A stretch of DNA of 64,000 nucleotides from Cladosporium sp. IMV 00045 (GCA_001931905.2 MSJI02000926.1:62001-126000), one strand, 5' to 3'; shown: positions 20,945 through 34,100, counted from the first letter of the stretch. Translations and numbers: made by a program. Notes: generated from the sequence alone by a model not told the origin.

Positions 20945-23900
20945 ATGGCACCCTTCATTCGACAAGATCCGTGGCTCTGGTCCGTCAACGAAGTCGGCGA
21001 ATTCTTCAAAAGTTACGCCCATCGAGCACTGGCCGAGCTCCCTGGTGCCAGACTGCCCTCCTTACCGCATTTCACCGACACACTTATCGAACAAGAGATC
21101 ACGGGCGCATTTCTTATGCTGTACGTCGATCGCGACTTTCTCTCCAAGCACTGCAACGTCACCAAGTTCGCCGCCCAGAATGCTGTGGTGTTCTGTATCG
21201 ACAAGCTCAAAGCCAACTCTGACAAGTTCAAGTCACGGGACGCTTCCATAACATGGGAAGAGAGTACTACCTCCGGTGAACCCATGCAGCTGGACGCGGA
21301 GCAGACTGTCTCTGGAGTAGACCGCAGCTTGGAAACTGGACAGCCAGACCAGACTAATGGCGACCGCACAGTCTCTCATGACGGACCTGTGCAGCCTCTC
21401 GCTGCGAAATCTGCCGAAGCTTCCGAGGAAATGCAAGCACCTACAAGGGTTGACGAGCCAATGCAGCTTGACGATGCCCAGCCAGCTACTACACAGCCGT
21501 CTGCTCACAACATCGGCGAAAACGCGCGCCCTCAGGAAACGATCGTCAACGGCCCGGGTGGGAAGAAACGTCGCCATCTGAATCTAATTGCCGTTACTCC
21601 CAAGCCCGCCATTGAATCCGGTCCTGCAGACTACGAGCTTTACCTGCCCGAAGAACGACAGCCTGTCGACAAAGTGTTCTTCGGCAATACATCAGTAGGG
21701 AACGAATGTGGTCCCCTGCAAATCACCGACACAAGATTTGTCAATCTAGACGATGGTGGAGAGAATTTCGAGTTCATTGGCTTCAAGAGCCATGCTGGTC
21801 TTGCTCAATACATCGACTCGCAGTGGCGACGTTTCAGCTATACCAGAGAAGAGGAGCCTTTGCGTCGTCGCAAACTGGACGCAACGGCACGATTCCCGTA
21901 TCATGCAGGGCTCCAAGCTGGGAGGTCGTCAGAACTCCAATACGACAGTCGGGGACGAATTCTTTTCGGCGGATCGCGTTCTGCGCTGGTCTTCCAGTAC
22001 AACAAACCTGACGCTGGTGATCCGATGGAGAACTCAATCATCGCCGTACGCGAAGACCAAGCACTTCTCAGGAGTGGCGCGCGAGAGCTTGGCTTCAGCA
22101 GAGAACAGATTGCGCAGCTGGACGGACCTTCTGGGCACTTGCTTCTCAAGTACCCACCAGCTGGGTCAAGCGAAGTAGATTACGAAGAGGAAGAAGGCGA
22201 TGGCGCGTCTACGCTGAGCTTCGCCGAAGAATCTACCAACTCTGACGATGACATGGCCGAGGAGTCCGATGGCGACGAGGACTTGAACAGATCAGAAGTC
22301 AAGGATATCATCAAAGACGCAATTGAAAAATACATCGCGATGTGGCAGGAGCACAAGCTCGCTGCACTGGAGAGGAAAAGCGCTTGGACGACATGGCGGA
22401 AGACCAAACGCAGCAAAGCCCTTCGTGACCAACTGATACAAGGCGCACGCAACACGGTACAAAGGCTTGAGAATCGTTTGCGCATGTTTGTGAAGGACAT
22501 GGAGAATGCGCAGTGGGACAATAAGTCCAGTCTTGAGAAGCAATGTGAAAGCCTGCAGGTGACCATCGAAGACATTCAGGTTGAACACTGGAAAGTCGAA
22601 GTCTGGCAGAGGAAGAAGGAACCTGAGCACGTCGTTGCTCGCAGCAATGCGCAAAAGCACGCAGCGAGCACAGGGACCCAGCAGACACCAAACGAACTTC
22701 AAAGCGTATTGCGAGCTATGGGTCCCGATGATCGCCTCAGTGTCTCGCCACAGGTACGATCATCACATCCGCCTGTGACCTCGCGAACAGCACTAGCGAT
22801 TTTGAGGGCGATCACTTCCACACGCCTCAAGGTTCACCAGTGCCCCAGCCAGACCATGAATCCTTCGTTGTGCCCGATGATCACGAAGAAGATGTGACGG
22901 TACATGCCTCGACGGGAGCCTCAAGGTCGCCAAGTGTCCCGGGATTCGCCACACAGGACAAGCCAGCCTCAGTTCAACCCGCTCAAAGCCAGGACGGCGT
23001 GCCCATTACTCCGACCGCATCAAGCAAGATTGTGAAGCTGAAGACACCAACTTCATCTTCCCGCTTCCGGGAAGGACTGCAGAACCTATCGACTCCCAAG
23101 CACGCAGAATCTGAGACCAGACCAATCGAACTGGGGTCGAGCCCCTTCACAGCAACACCTCAGCGGCCCACACCGGCAGAGAAGGCGAAGAGGGGCCCAA
23201 CAAAGCCGGGAGGCCCAAGAAACACAAGACCGAGGCGAAGCCTCAAACTTCGGAGGCTGATAGCTGGAGCTTCGAGCAGCTTGCGCGCGAAGAAGACAGG
23301 GAAAGAATTTTGCAGAAGCATCTCAGAGACATTGGACTAAGAAAAGAGAAGAAATGCACAACACGTTGAAGCTCACCAAGTTCGGACCATTCAAAAGTCA
23401 ACTCCTGGCCGCACAAGAGTTGATCAGGGGCGCAGATATCAAAGAAACGTCTCAGCGAATGAACAATTCCAAAGTCGAAACTATGAAACTATGCGCCAGA
23501 CTGCTGCTGTCGTGGTTCTTCGTGAGACCTGACGCTGTCCACCTGCCGGATCTTCCGCACGACATTCTCAAGGAAGCTTCAGTCTCGGATCAGAATACAG
23601 GTCTCTTTATGAACAAGCTGCATAGATATCTGGGCCAGAGATACAACCCCCTATATTCCGGCTGCAAGCCGACGTCTCTCGACGACCCAATGATCATCGA
23701 CACAGACGATGAATCAGGTACTCCTGACGGTCCGGATGCAGAACCCACGCATTTTGAGTCGACCAAAAAGCGCCGAAAGTTGAATTCGATCGGGTTGCAG
23801 AGGGCAAGCGGAAAGCTGCGAGAGCTAGGCTCGAGAGAACACAGCAGCAACAGCAGAGCTCGAACCCGGCCATTTTGGAAGGTATGATGTCCAATGGCGC

Positions 23901-26314
23901 CAGTCAAGGAGAATACTGCGAGATCAATCTCCCGCGCGAGCCAGATCAAGAACCTATTTATCTTCACGGCAAACTCGCAAGAGAAATCAAGCCTTACCAG
24001 CTACAAGGCATTCAGTTCATGTGGTGCGAATTGACTTCAGATCTCGAAAGTGGCAAAGGTTCCCTGCTGGCACACACCATGGGCCTTGGAAAAACTATGC
24101 AGAGCATCGCGCTGCTCACGTGCGTCGACGAAGCATCCAAATCGGACAGATTAAACATCCGAAGCCAGCTGCCGCGCACCTTACGACTTGAGGAAGGGGC
24201 AGGACGTTCTTTGCGCTTCCTGGTGATTTGCCCACCTCCACTGGTGCAGAATTGGTGTCGTGAGCTCAAGGAATGGGCCCCTCAGCACAACATCTATCGC
24301 GTGGAATCATCTGCGAAGAGCGGTTTCGACAATCTGAAGACCTTGCAGGCATGGTCAAAGAGAGGTGGCGTCCTTCTCATCGGTTATCATCTTTTCCGGT
24401 CTTACGTGCATGAGAAGGAAGAGCCTGCCGTTCAAGACAAGCGTAGCATCGAGAGAGAGATCCTGCTGGAAAAGACCGATCTCGTCATTGCCGACGAAGC
24501 ACACTACATCAAAAACACGGACTCGAGCACCTCAAAGGCTCTGACCAGAATCAAAACCGCAGCTCGCGTAGCCTTGTCCGGCACTCCCATGAGCAACGAC
24601 GTTGACGAGATCTACGCTTTGGTTTCCTGGGTTGACCCAGGCTATCTTGGCGACAAGAAACAATTCAGCAGCTTCTACGGCTTACCCATCAAAGAGGGAC
24701 TCTATGCGGACAGTTTACCAGCCGAGAAAAGGAACAGTACCATCAAGCTCAAGAATCTGCACGGCGAGATTGAGCCCAAGATCAATCGCGCAGATATCTC
24801 CGTACTCAAAGGCTCATTGAAGCCCAAGGTTGAATTCGTTCTGACCGTCGAGCTGACCGAGTTGCAACGTCAAGTGTACGCCATGACGGTAGCAGCGCTG
24901 ATCGGTCCTGACGATGATTTACACACTACTGCATTGACACGGATCTTTTCCTGGCTTGCTGTCCTTGGCCATCTCACAGCCCACCCGCGCATCTATCGAC
25001 ACAAGCTGCTCACTCCTCCAAAACCGAAGAAGCGCAAATCGACCGCAGCAAAGGCAGCTCGCATTCCGGACACGAACAGCCTGGCCCAAGCTAACGATGA
25101 TGAAGTCTCAGTCGTCGAATCAGAGGATGTTGAGGGAACTCCCGAGATTCCCGGCGATGAGAGCGCCTATGTCTTGGGCTTCACTGAAGCGATTGTCAAT
25201 GAGCTCCTGAAGGATGTGAACGATGAGATTGATCCGACTCTCTCGGCGAAGACGCGTCTACTGCAGCAAATCTTGCAACTCTCGAAGAGGTGCGGGGACA
25301 AAGTACTGATCTTCTCTTCTCATATTCCTACTCTGGACTATCTAAGCGACCTGTTCCAACGTGACAAAGTTCGCTTTCGACGCATCGATGGCTCGGTCCC
25401 TATGCTGAAGCGCACAGAGATCCTGGCTGATTTCCAGAAGGGCAATGTTGATGTGATGCTCATCTCAACCCGCGCCGGCGGCCAAGGCCTCAACATGCAA
25501 GAAGCCAACAGAGTCGTCATCTTCGATTTCGGCTTCAACCCAGCCTGGGAAGAGCAAGCGATCGGACGAGCATACCGTCTCGGCCAAACGAAGCCCGTTT
25601 TCGTCTACCGCTTCATGGCAGGCGGGACATTCGAGTCCAACATCTACAACACGCAAATCTTCAAGACTACGCTGATGAAGCGCGTTGTGGACAAGAAGAG
25701 CACCAAGCGCCAGGCCGCGAAAAACACCAAAGAATACCTCTACGCTCCCAAACCCGTCAACCACCAAGAAGCCAGCATCAGCAACGAGCTAGAATTGGAC
25801 AGAGACCCGCACGTCATGAGCAGGATTCTACAAGCCCAGGTCAACCGCGGTTCTGAAAGAGATCCGTCTATCGACATCTGCAACGTCCTCACCATGGAAG
25901 TCCTGCAAGCAGAAGCCGCCGACGAGCCCTTTACTGCTGAAGAGGAGCGCATGTTCCAGGAAAACAAAGTCGCGTGGAAGGCCGCCCGCTCCGCCGATCC
26001 GTCATCCTCACCGCCCTTCCTGCACACGCCAGAGGCAACGGCCTACCCAGCAGCACCGCCCCCACGCCCGTCGCCGCGCCAACTGGCATGTTCGGCGCGG
26101 TCAACGCGATGCCTGCAACACAGGTCCCATCCAACGTGATGCCCCAATTGACCCAAGCAGTCACCCACGCTCATGCCACGAACACCACCTCCCACCAAGG
26201 GACATCCGCAACCAGGCGGCGTCGGCTGACGCAGGAAGGGCCGAAAGCATGGGCGGGCTGCCTGTCGTTGATCTAGATGAGAACAGGAAAGCAATGCGAG
26301 AGGAAACATCATGA
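20945..26314 (+). CDS. SNF2-family (ATRX/Arip4-like) ATPase with N-terminal SAM-like domain; reading frame disrupted
   Basis: A chromatin-remodelling or recombination-type ATPase. From the ATG at 20945 (MAPFIRQDPWLWSVNEVGEF), residues 5-85 look like a SAM/SAM-like domain, followed by acidic linkers and a coiled coil near 22,300-22,620. The motor is uninterrupted in 23875-26139: Walker A in LLAHTMGLGKTMQS (24079-24096), DEAH box at 24493-24504, SGTPMSN motif III, and motif VI QAIGRAYRLGQTK near 25555. Coding frame moves from register A (to about 22,750) through successive registers near 23,190, 23,340, 23,760, 26,040 and 26,200, ending at a stop at 26312-26314. Each change is what one missing base would cause. 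Only the first has a plausible intron (22754-22848). The gene could be functional with consensus errors, or a decaying copy. Confidence 0.75.
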
Positions 26315-26966
26315 ATGGGAAGGAATGAAAATGGCTCTCGAAACGTGAGCGGACTGAGGGATCACGATGGCTTTGAGGTCATGATGTTAAGTTGGAAAAA
26401 GTATAGATACCCTGAAAATTCACTTTGAACTTCGAAAAATGAACTGTCAGAATAGCAGTACGTGATCGTCGCCTCGTAAGCAGCCGCTCTGGAATATCTA
26501 GTCAAGGCTCTAACCCTTCTCCTGCGGCGTCCGTCCCACTTTCGAATTCTTCCTCCCTCTTCTCCATGACAGCTTGCTGCGGGAATTTACTCCCGTCCGA
26601 AAGGTGGCCACGCTTCCGTCCTTGCATGCTTGTGCGAGGCTTGCCACCAGACGTGCTCGTTGCGGCATATGTGCCATGTGGGCCAAATGGCAAAGTCCAG
26701 GCCAGGCCGCCCTTCGCCTTGTGCTTTCAGAGCTGTGAATGAGGATGTGCCACGCGAGCCGACTTTCTCGGAAGGACACCGTGCAGTTCGCGGACATCGG
26801 AAACACTCTCCGTGAGCAGTCCGGGGCAAGAACTTGCTCGATCTCCCTTCACTACACGCTCGTGCTGAGCTCGGGATGGAATGCACTCGTCCATCTTCCA
26901 GTGTCTGGACGGTAAGGAGCGGGTTTCGCTTCGTAATTGTCTTCGCTGGTCGCTGGAACACGCCGT
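26315..26966. other. Intergenic between convergent SNF2 and MOSC genes
   Basis: About 650 bases holding two 3' ends. Minus-strand frames at 26502-27141 overlap and have no recognised product. Confidence 0.4.
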
Positions 26967-28160
26967 TCAAGTCGGCGTCACAGGCCCGTTGGAAGTCATA
27001 GGCGTGATGGGGCTTTGCGAAGAAGGCGTGGCGCTCCTGCTGATGCGTTCCGTGACTTCGACTTCGTCGCCGACGCGCAGCACGGCGCCTGATGGGCCGG
27101 CGCAGGCGTATTGGCCGAAGACTGGTTTGTCTGATGTTCAATTATTAGCAAAAATTTGAAAAAGTATGAGAAAGTCCCGGAATGCTCACTTGGAAACTTC
27201 TCATTCACCCGCCGATCCTTCGCGAGCAAACCGTACAGCTGGCGGTTGGTGGCGATCATGCCACCCTTCGACAAATCGGCGTTGAGGCTCAAGCAGCGCA
27301 CGGTGCGGAAGAGGCATCGCACGGAAACCTCCTGCTCGCGGTCCGCCTGCGATCGGATGGCGAGCATGCTCCACCCGTCCTCGCCGTAGGGCTCCTGCTC
27401 GTCGCCGGTGTCGACGTGGACGTTTGGCCGGAAACGTATGATGACGTCCTCGCCGCGCGCGACGGGCGGGAGGCGGTGGCGCGCGTCCTCCTCGGAAGCG
27501 GTGGTGGTGAGGAGCAGGGCGCGGCGTCGGCGAAGCGCAGGCGTTGCGGTTGGAATTTGTCGTTGACGGAGACGGAGAGCGCGCTGTAGTGCTTTGGCAT
27601 GTAGACGGAGCCGGGGATTTCGCGCTGCCCGCTGCCGCCGATGTAGCACAGGCGGACGGGGAAGTTGAGGTGGAAGCTGAAGTAGTTTGAGATCTCGTCG
27701 CCCATGTCGATGCCCGTGGCTTTGGTGCCGAAGATGCTGATTTGGAAGGTTTGCGCGTTCATGAGGCCCAATGGGGATGGCGTTAGGGGGATGACGAGGC
27801 GGCGGTTCTCCGTGGCTTGGGTGTGCGTGATGGTCAGTTTGCTCCAGGCTTTGTCGACGGCGGTGTGGAAGAGGCCGAGTTCGAAGTAGGACTTGATGGT
27901 GATGTGCTCGGCCAGACCGTTGGTGCTGCTGGTGGGCGGCTTGACGAGCACATATTGCCGGTCGAAACGGAGGCCTTCGTTGGTGATTTCTGCGGCTTGC
28001 ACTTCGAGTGGTCGGAGGCTTTTGATGGGGTATATGAACAGCTATAGGTTCAGTTATGGTATGTCAGTCGTGTTGCTGTCTTGGTAGAGCTGATAAGGCT
28101 ATCTGGGTGAAGCGAGAACGCTGGCTGGAAGGCGCTCACCCTTTGGATTTTCATCACCAT
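26967..28160 (-). CDS. MOSC-domain protein (MOSC N-terminal beta barrel plus MOSC domain)
   Basis: Resembles mARC/YcbX and the C-terminal part of molybdenum-cofactor sulfurase; likely binds a sulfur-molybdenum cofactor. Exons: 28160-28140 (MVMKIQR), 28041-27190 and 27121-26967. Introns at 28139-28042 (GTGAGC...CTATAG) and 27189-27122 (GTGAGC...ACCAG). The N-terminal domain reads LFIYPIKSLRPLEVQAAEIT. The MOSC part contains IIRFRPNVHVDTGDEQEPYG, RCLSLNADLSKGG and NEKFP/IFGQYA, with the second intron inside the last motif. The frame breaks in a GGG run near 27517: RFADAAP and LLLTTTASEEDARHRLPPV are one base out of register. Exon lengths sum to 1028, one short of a multiple of three. Substrate unknown. 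Confidence 0.8.
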
Positions 28161-28614
28161 GACAGCGATGGCTCTTGCAGGGCTGTTGGGCTATGTGACT
28201 CTTTTTCCTGTGCAGTTATTATTGACATGAAGAAGATGCATGTGTCTCTGTATTGTGTAGTAGATAGGGCATCGGCAGCCGATCAAGCTTCGCCACTACT
28301 AACCACCCAAGACATGCTCGGCCTCAATAGCCAGATTTGGCCGTGTTACTCACCCGTTCGGGAATGTACATAGCGAAGCGCATCGGCACCGCACCTCAGC
28401 TCACCTCTTGTCCAAACCATCGGCTGCTGTACTTTCACCTCCACAAGTGGTGGCCACAGCTATTCTGCACACTATAGCTTCTATGTCCTTGTTTCAATAG
28501 GCCCACGACAATTCTGCCGTGCGCTACCTGTCGATTTCCGAAGCGGAGTCCGCCCGCCGCTCCCAGCAAGCCTCATTACAGCGCAAAGCTCGGCCGTTAG
28601 CTCCACCACCACCG
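28161..28614. promoter_or_regulatory. Divergent promoter region, MOSC / Zn2Cys6 gene
   Basis: 454 bases between divergent start codons. Its small size allows shared regulation. No definite CGG-N-CCG palindrome was identified. Confidence 0.4.
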
Positions 28615-30902
28615 ATGGCGGAGGGGACGACAGAGAGAGCTTGCGATAGATGTCGAGAGCGTCGCGTCAAGGTATGCGTGTCGCCATGCTTTGCTGTATG
28701 CTGATCTCCCCTTGTTGACTCTGTTACTGCAGTGCGACAAAAGGCACCCGGCATGCTTTCGCTGCGAGAAGCTCGGCAAGCCATGCCCTGGTTATGACAA
28801 GAAACGTAAATTCGTCGACGAGGGCGCCACGCTGCGTAGGAAATATGAAGGCGAGGCGAGCAGAGGGCCTGCCGGTGGTGAGCTTTCTGACTTGTCTCTG
28901 AACGTACGGACTTGATCACCAGTATCTCGACGGAAGTTCATTTGGCTGATCTACATCAGAGCCCTCAAAGTACATTGGCCGGTGCAAGCAATGATTCGCC
29001 AGATCCATCCAACACTCGTCGACGGCGGAACCCATCTGAGCAAAGCACACCAAGTTTTCAACAAAATGTCTTTCGTGCCGACCAGCCCAAAGCAGAGGCA
29101 ACTCCACAGATCTTCAAGCCGGATCCAGTTCCTCTGCCCATTCACAGCAATATCAATCAATTCACGCAATCACCGCCAGTACCATCTACAGCAATGGATC
29201 TGGATGGTATCATGAATGATCTGAGCGACACACTGGACACGAGTCAGTTTGATCCCGCATGGTTCGACTTGGAACCTGACGATTTCTACGGCAAAAACAA
29301 CAATTCTTGCGGCTTCATCCCAAACCTGCCTATTGTCGATGAAGTTGACAAATCAGTACCCCGACCATCTATTGAAGCATTCGGCACGCCAAAGTCTGGA
29401 CTTGGACTTGATGGCGTCGATCTAGGAAATCTTTGGGCTTTTCCAGAATCCCAATTACATACCAGCCAGATCATTACAGACGAAAGGGAGCACGAGATGG
29501 CATTCCTCATACGACATTTCAGCGAGTCTCTAGGTCCGTGGATGGACTTGTTTGATTTCGAGAAGCATTTTGCTCAGCTGGTCCCCTTGAAGGCCTTAAG
29601 GGACGCTCTGCTCAAGAATTCAATAGCGGCGGTAGCGGCAAAACAGCTTGGCCGCGTTCGTGGAAGCAAACCATTCCTTGGCCGTCAAAGCCAAAGACCA
29701 GCCACTATGGAAGTCATAGAAGATGAGGCAGCTGTCGACTGGTTTTACAAAGCTGCGAATTATTACGACAAGGCCATCATGTACTCGCGACTTTATTTGC
29801 AAGCGCTCACCGGCAGTTTGAGCAACCCACCTTCGCCGGCGACATCCGCAACCCTTACAAGTGCCAACTCAGACGATCTGTTGCTCGCCGTATCTATATT
29901 TTCTCTCTATGAATCTCTCGACAATGCCGAAACAGGATGGACACAGTGAGTGTATAGTGCATGCACTAATCAACGTCGCTAACCCATCTTAGGCACCTGG
30001 CTGGTATGAAGTCTCTTCTGAGTGTTGTAGGTCCTGCGACACTCGATTCTCAGATCTCCCTGGAAGCATCACTAGAACGGCGGGCTTCGTTCTGGAATTT
30101 TGCCCGTGCAGATTACCAAGCTGCCTACATCAATCATACACCCACACTCCTTGACACAAACAACATACCCATGTGGCAAAGTTACGGTCTGCAAATATCG
30201 ACAAAGGGCTCACTGTACTTCGACCCAGAAGGACTGAAACTCGACCCCTGCCACCGATGCACAACAGTGCAGCTGGTATCACACACACTCCTCTGGATCC
30301 TCCTACGCGCAACGAACTTCCTAGCATCGCCAACCCAAGACCTCCGAACCCGCCAATCAACATGGGACCAAATCAACACAGACCTCAACACATGGCACTC
30401 CTGCCTCCCGATAGCTTTCCAACCCAGCGCCCAGCTCCGCCACCCCGTCTCCCGCCGCCACGGCAGCGCCACACCCGGCGGTGGCCAACAGTCAGCCACC
30501 CGCGTCGGAATCCGCGAACTCTTCTTCTCCATCCCCCTCTGCGCCGCGACCATGCAACTCTACCACTTCGCCCGCATCATCCTCCTCATCAGCAAGCCCA
30601 CACAGACACCCACCTCGTCCCGCCTGCAAGCCTACCGCGAAGTCTCCGCCCTGGCTCTGCAGGAAGCGCACGAAATCGTCGGCATAGCGCTGGGTCGACC
30701 GCACCCCGCGGTGCGCGTGGAGATGCTGCTGCCGCTTTTCGCGGCGGGGACGCTGCTGGAGGCGAATGATGAGAGGATGCTAGTCGTGGAGATTTTGAAG
30801 GCTATTGAGTTGGATACGGGTTGCGCGACGGAGAATAGGGTGAGGGATCTGGAGAGGGAATGGGGGTGGAAAAGTTCTGGGCTTGTTGCGGTTGCGGCGT
30901 AG
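28615..30902 (+). CDS. Zn(II)2Cys6 transcription factor with fungal TF domain
   Basis: A fungal binuclear-cluster regulator. Exon 1 (28615-28671) encodes MAEGTTERACDRCRERRVK. A GTATGC...CTGCAG intron (28672-28732) interrupts the zinc cluster, which continues CDKRHPACFRCEKLGKPC. The six Cys are spaced CX2CX6CX6CX2CX6C. Exon 2 ends at 28877 before GTGAGC. The nearest acceptor (28922) leaves the next exon one base out of register, while a farther CAG (29002) restores it and gives 684 residues. The last intron (29946-29992, GTGAGT...CTTAG) joins cleanly. The C-terminal half (for example REHEMAFLIRHFSESLGPWM) matches the Fungal_trans_2 (PF11951) type middle/regulatory domain. Target genes unknown; the MOSC gene is its divergent neighbour. 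Confidence 0.85.
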
Positions 30903-31146
30903 GATTTCATAGTGAAGGAGGGTTGGTTGGGTGGTTGTATGATACCTCAACTTACCTTTTGGGACTCCACTTAGAAACCAAATGATGAATCTCTAATGAA
31001 CTTGGAATTTCTTCTACTCAATTTCGACCTGGTTTTGTCTGATGAATGCAATCTTCCTTTTTTTTTTTCGTGTTCAACCTTTCAACAACGATACTGCTAC
31101 AAGCAAAAAATCTCAATTTAATCTTACACCTTCACTCCCTCGAAAA

Positions 31147-34100
31147 TCATCCATCATTCTCATCCCCCGCCGCAGGAACTTCCGCCTGCGACGCCGTAGC
31201 AGGCGCCTCCTCACCTCCCTCATCGTCTTCATCCTCATCCTCATCATCCAGTACTCTAGCCGCCTTCTTCCTCTGCGTCGCCGGCCTTGCCGCGCCGCTC
31301 CCCTCTTCCTCCTCCCCTCCAACATCAGACATATGCTCATCCCCGTCCGCGCCCGGCGTCTCAACAGCAGCCGGTGACCCGCTGCCTTCGCGCGTCTGCT
31401 GCGTGCTTCCCCCCGCGCCGCCTTCATCCTCGTCCTCGGAAGAGTCCTGGATGAAATCGGCCGACTTGTACTTACTCGACTTGGCCGAGGCGTCTTTGCG
31501 TGCGAGTCTTCTCTTTTTCTTCTTGGGCTTCTCGCCGCCCTCGTCGTCCGACCCGTCAACGCCCGGCGTGACGGAGCTTCTGTTACTGCGGCCCTTCTTC
31601 TTGCTCTTCTTGGGTTTCTCGCCGCCCTCGAAATTGCCTTCCGTGCCGTCCAAATCGTCGTCGTCCGAGTCGTCGTCGCCGCCCTTTTTCTTGCGCTTGC
31701 CTCCGGATCCCTTGGCTTTGGGCTTCTTCTCGCGCTTCTTGCGCTCGCCCGTTTCCGGGTCGTCCGTGTACTCTGCTTCTTCGCGGGCGCGCTCGTCTTC
31801 CAGGCGCTGCGCGATCAGCGCGCGGTCCTCTTCCATCATGCGCTGGCGCTCCTCGGCGATCTTGGCGCGACGCGCTTCTTCCTCCTCGGCTTTCTGGCGC
31901 TTGGCGTCCTCGCGCTGCTGGATGGCGGCTTCGCGCGCTTTGCGCGCCTCTTCCAGCTTCGTCGCGTTCTTCTGCTCATACTCGGTCTGTCTGTTGATGG
32001 CCTCGGCGAGCTGGCGCTTCATGGTGTTGCGGCCCATGGACGCGCGCTGCTCGATGTCGCCGGCGGGGAAGGGCGGGTTGGGGGCTTTGGCGATGTCGCC
32101 GAAGGCCTCGATGGCCTCGTCGAGGTCCGCGCTCGCGGTCTCGACGTCCGCGAGCGAGCGCTGTGATTCTTTGAGCCCGTTGACTAGCTGCGCGATTTGG
32201 ATTTGCACGAACGCCACGTTGAATCGGTGGTTGATCTCGTCTTTGGCGCCCTTGGCCGCTTCGAGAGCGCGGCGCGAGTAGGCCAGGGATGTCTTCAGGG
32301 CTTCCAGGCGCACTTCAGGGCTCTCTGCTCTGCCGCGTAGGAGCCAGACGCGGCCGAGGCAGGCCAGGAGGGTGGGGAGAAGGGGGTCGGTGGACTTCAT
32401 TTTGCCGAGTGCGATTTCGTAGTTTTCAATGGAACGGCCGAATTGTTTGACGTCGACGAAGATGTGGCCGAGGTTGAGGTGTACACTGTAGTCCTTGATG
32501 CTCTCGCGAGCTTTTGAGAAGATCTGGATCGCGTTCTGCACATCTTTGCGGTCTTCCACCAGAGCGATACCCATACCTTGAGCGGCGTAGGCGTTGCGTG
32601 GGTCAAGAGCGAGGACCTTGTCGAAGAACTCCACGGCTCGTTTGTAGCCGACGCTGCGCTTGTCTTTCTCCTGATCCGTCGACCTGGGCATTTCACGCGC
32701 GACTGCGAGGTGAAGGTTACCCATGCCGGTCAATGAGTAGAGATCGTGCTTGTCGAAGTTCACAAGTGTGTGCTTGTAATGGCGTTGTTCGGCATCTTCG
32801 TTCAATGCAAGGGTACGTTTCTTAGTCTTGTTGATGTACCAGCCGTAAAGACTGCGGATCTCGAGATTGCTTGGGTCGGACTCTAGAAGCTGTTTGATCG
32901 ACTCAGCACCAGCTGCGGGATCTGTATTGAGGGCAATGTATGTGAGTCGAAGGCTAGCGTCGGTGTAGTCTGGGTGGCGTTGCAGCAGGCTAGTGTATAC
33001 ACCCTTCGCTTCCTCATCCATACCCTCTGACTCATATGTCCGGGCCAAGTTGAAGCTGATGGTCGTGACCAGTGCGTCCGTGTCGATTGTGTTGTCTTTG
33101 TCGCCCATTTTCACGCACGCATTGAGCGCGGCTTGGAAGTCCTCACGAGCCTGTGCAAACTTCTCGCCATAGAAATGGAAACATCCGATATTGTTGAGCA
33201 GCTGGGGGCTGATAAGCTCCCGGAGAGCCTTCTTCATCTCCGCCTCGTCCTCAATGTCCTCTGGGCGGTCCTCTTCAGGAATCTCGTCGATCTCGAGTTG
33301 CTCAACATGAAGAAGGCAAGCCAGGCTCTTGTCGTGCGCCTCAGTTTCGTAGAGACGGGCAAGGTTCAGGAGCACAGCAGCATCCGGTGAAATTTTCTTT
33401 TTGGGGTCGCGCCACGAGGCTCTCACCTGCTCGAGCAGCGCAATGGCCTTCTTTCTCTCACTGCTCTTGTCTTCCTTGCTGCCAGCAGCCTGTGCGGCGA
33501 ACACATCTTCGGCGTGCAGAATGCCCAGTAACGTCATCGCCTCCGGGCTTCTACTTTGTGAAACGATCTTCTCTAAGCGGAATTTGGCGCCGTCGTAGTC
33601 TTGGTTGGCTATCCGGACTTGAGCAGCACCAAACTTGGCTGGCAAGTAGCCCTTCTCGTCACCACCTCTGGCAAGATCCGACTTGTTGTAGCAATCCGCA
33701 GCGTTTGCCATATCGTCCTGATAATGTGCTTGGCGGGCTCTCAGGTACCAGCCGTCACTCATGATCGCAGTCGTGTCGGTCTGCTCGACCGCGCGCTTCG
33801 CCAGCTTATCCACATTGGCCCAGTTCCTTCTGAGCAAGAAATAGCCTCCGAAAGTAGCGCACGTCAGCGGTTGCATGTCGTTCAGCTTGAAGGCCGTCTG
33901 AGTGTGCACCGTCATGGCTTTCTTGTAGAGTGGACCGAATGCTTCCTCGGTTGTCGCAAAGTGACTGCTTTGATCCAAAAAGTATAGACCAAGCAGAGTG
34001 TGCGCAATGCTCGAGTTTGGGTTGAGCTCCAGTGCCCGGTCCCATGCAGCATGCGCGTGATCCTTGTGACCCAATGCCCACAAACAGCACCCAAGACCAA

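Noticed and set aside
31046..32281. 411-codon open frame on the plus strand
   Set aside because: Antisense to the charged tail of CTR9; Ser/Leu-rich by base composition.
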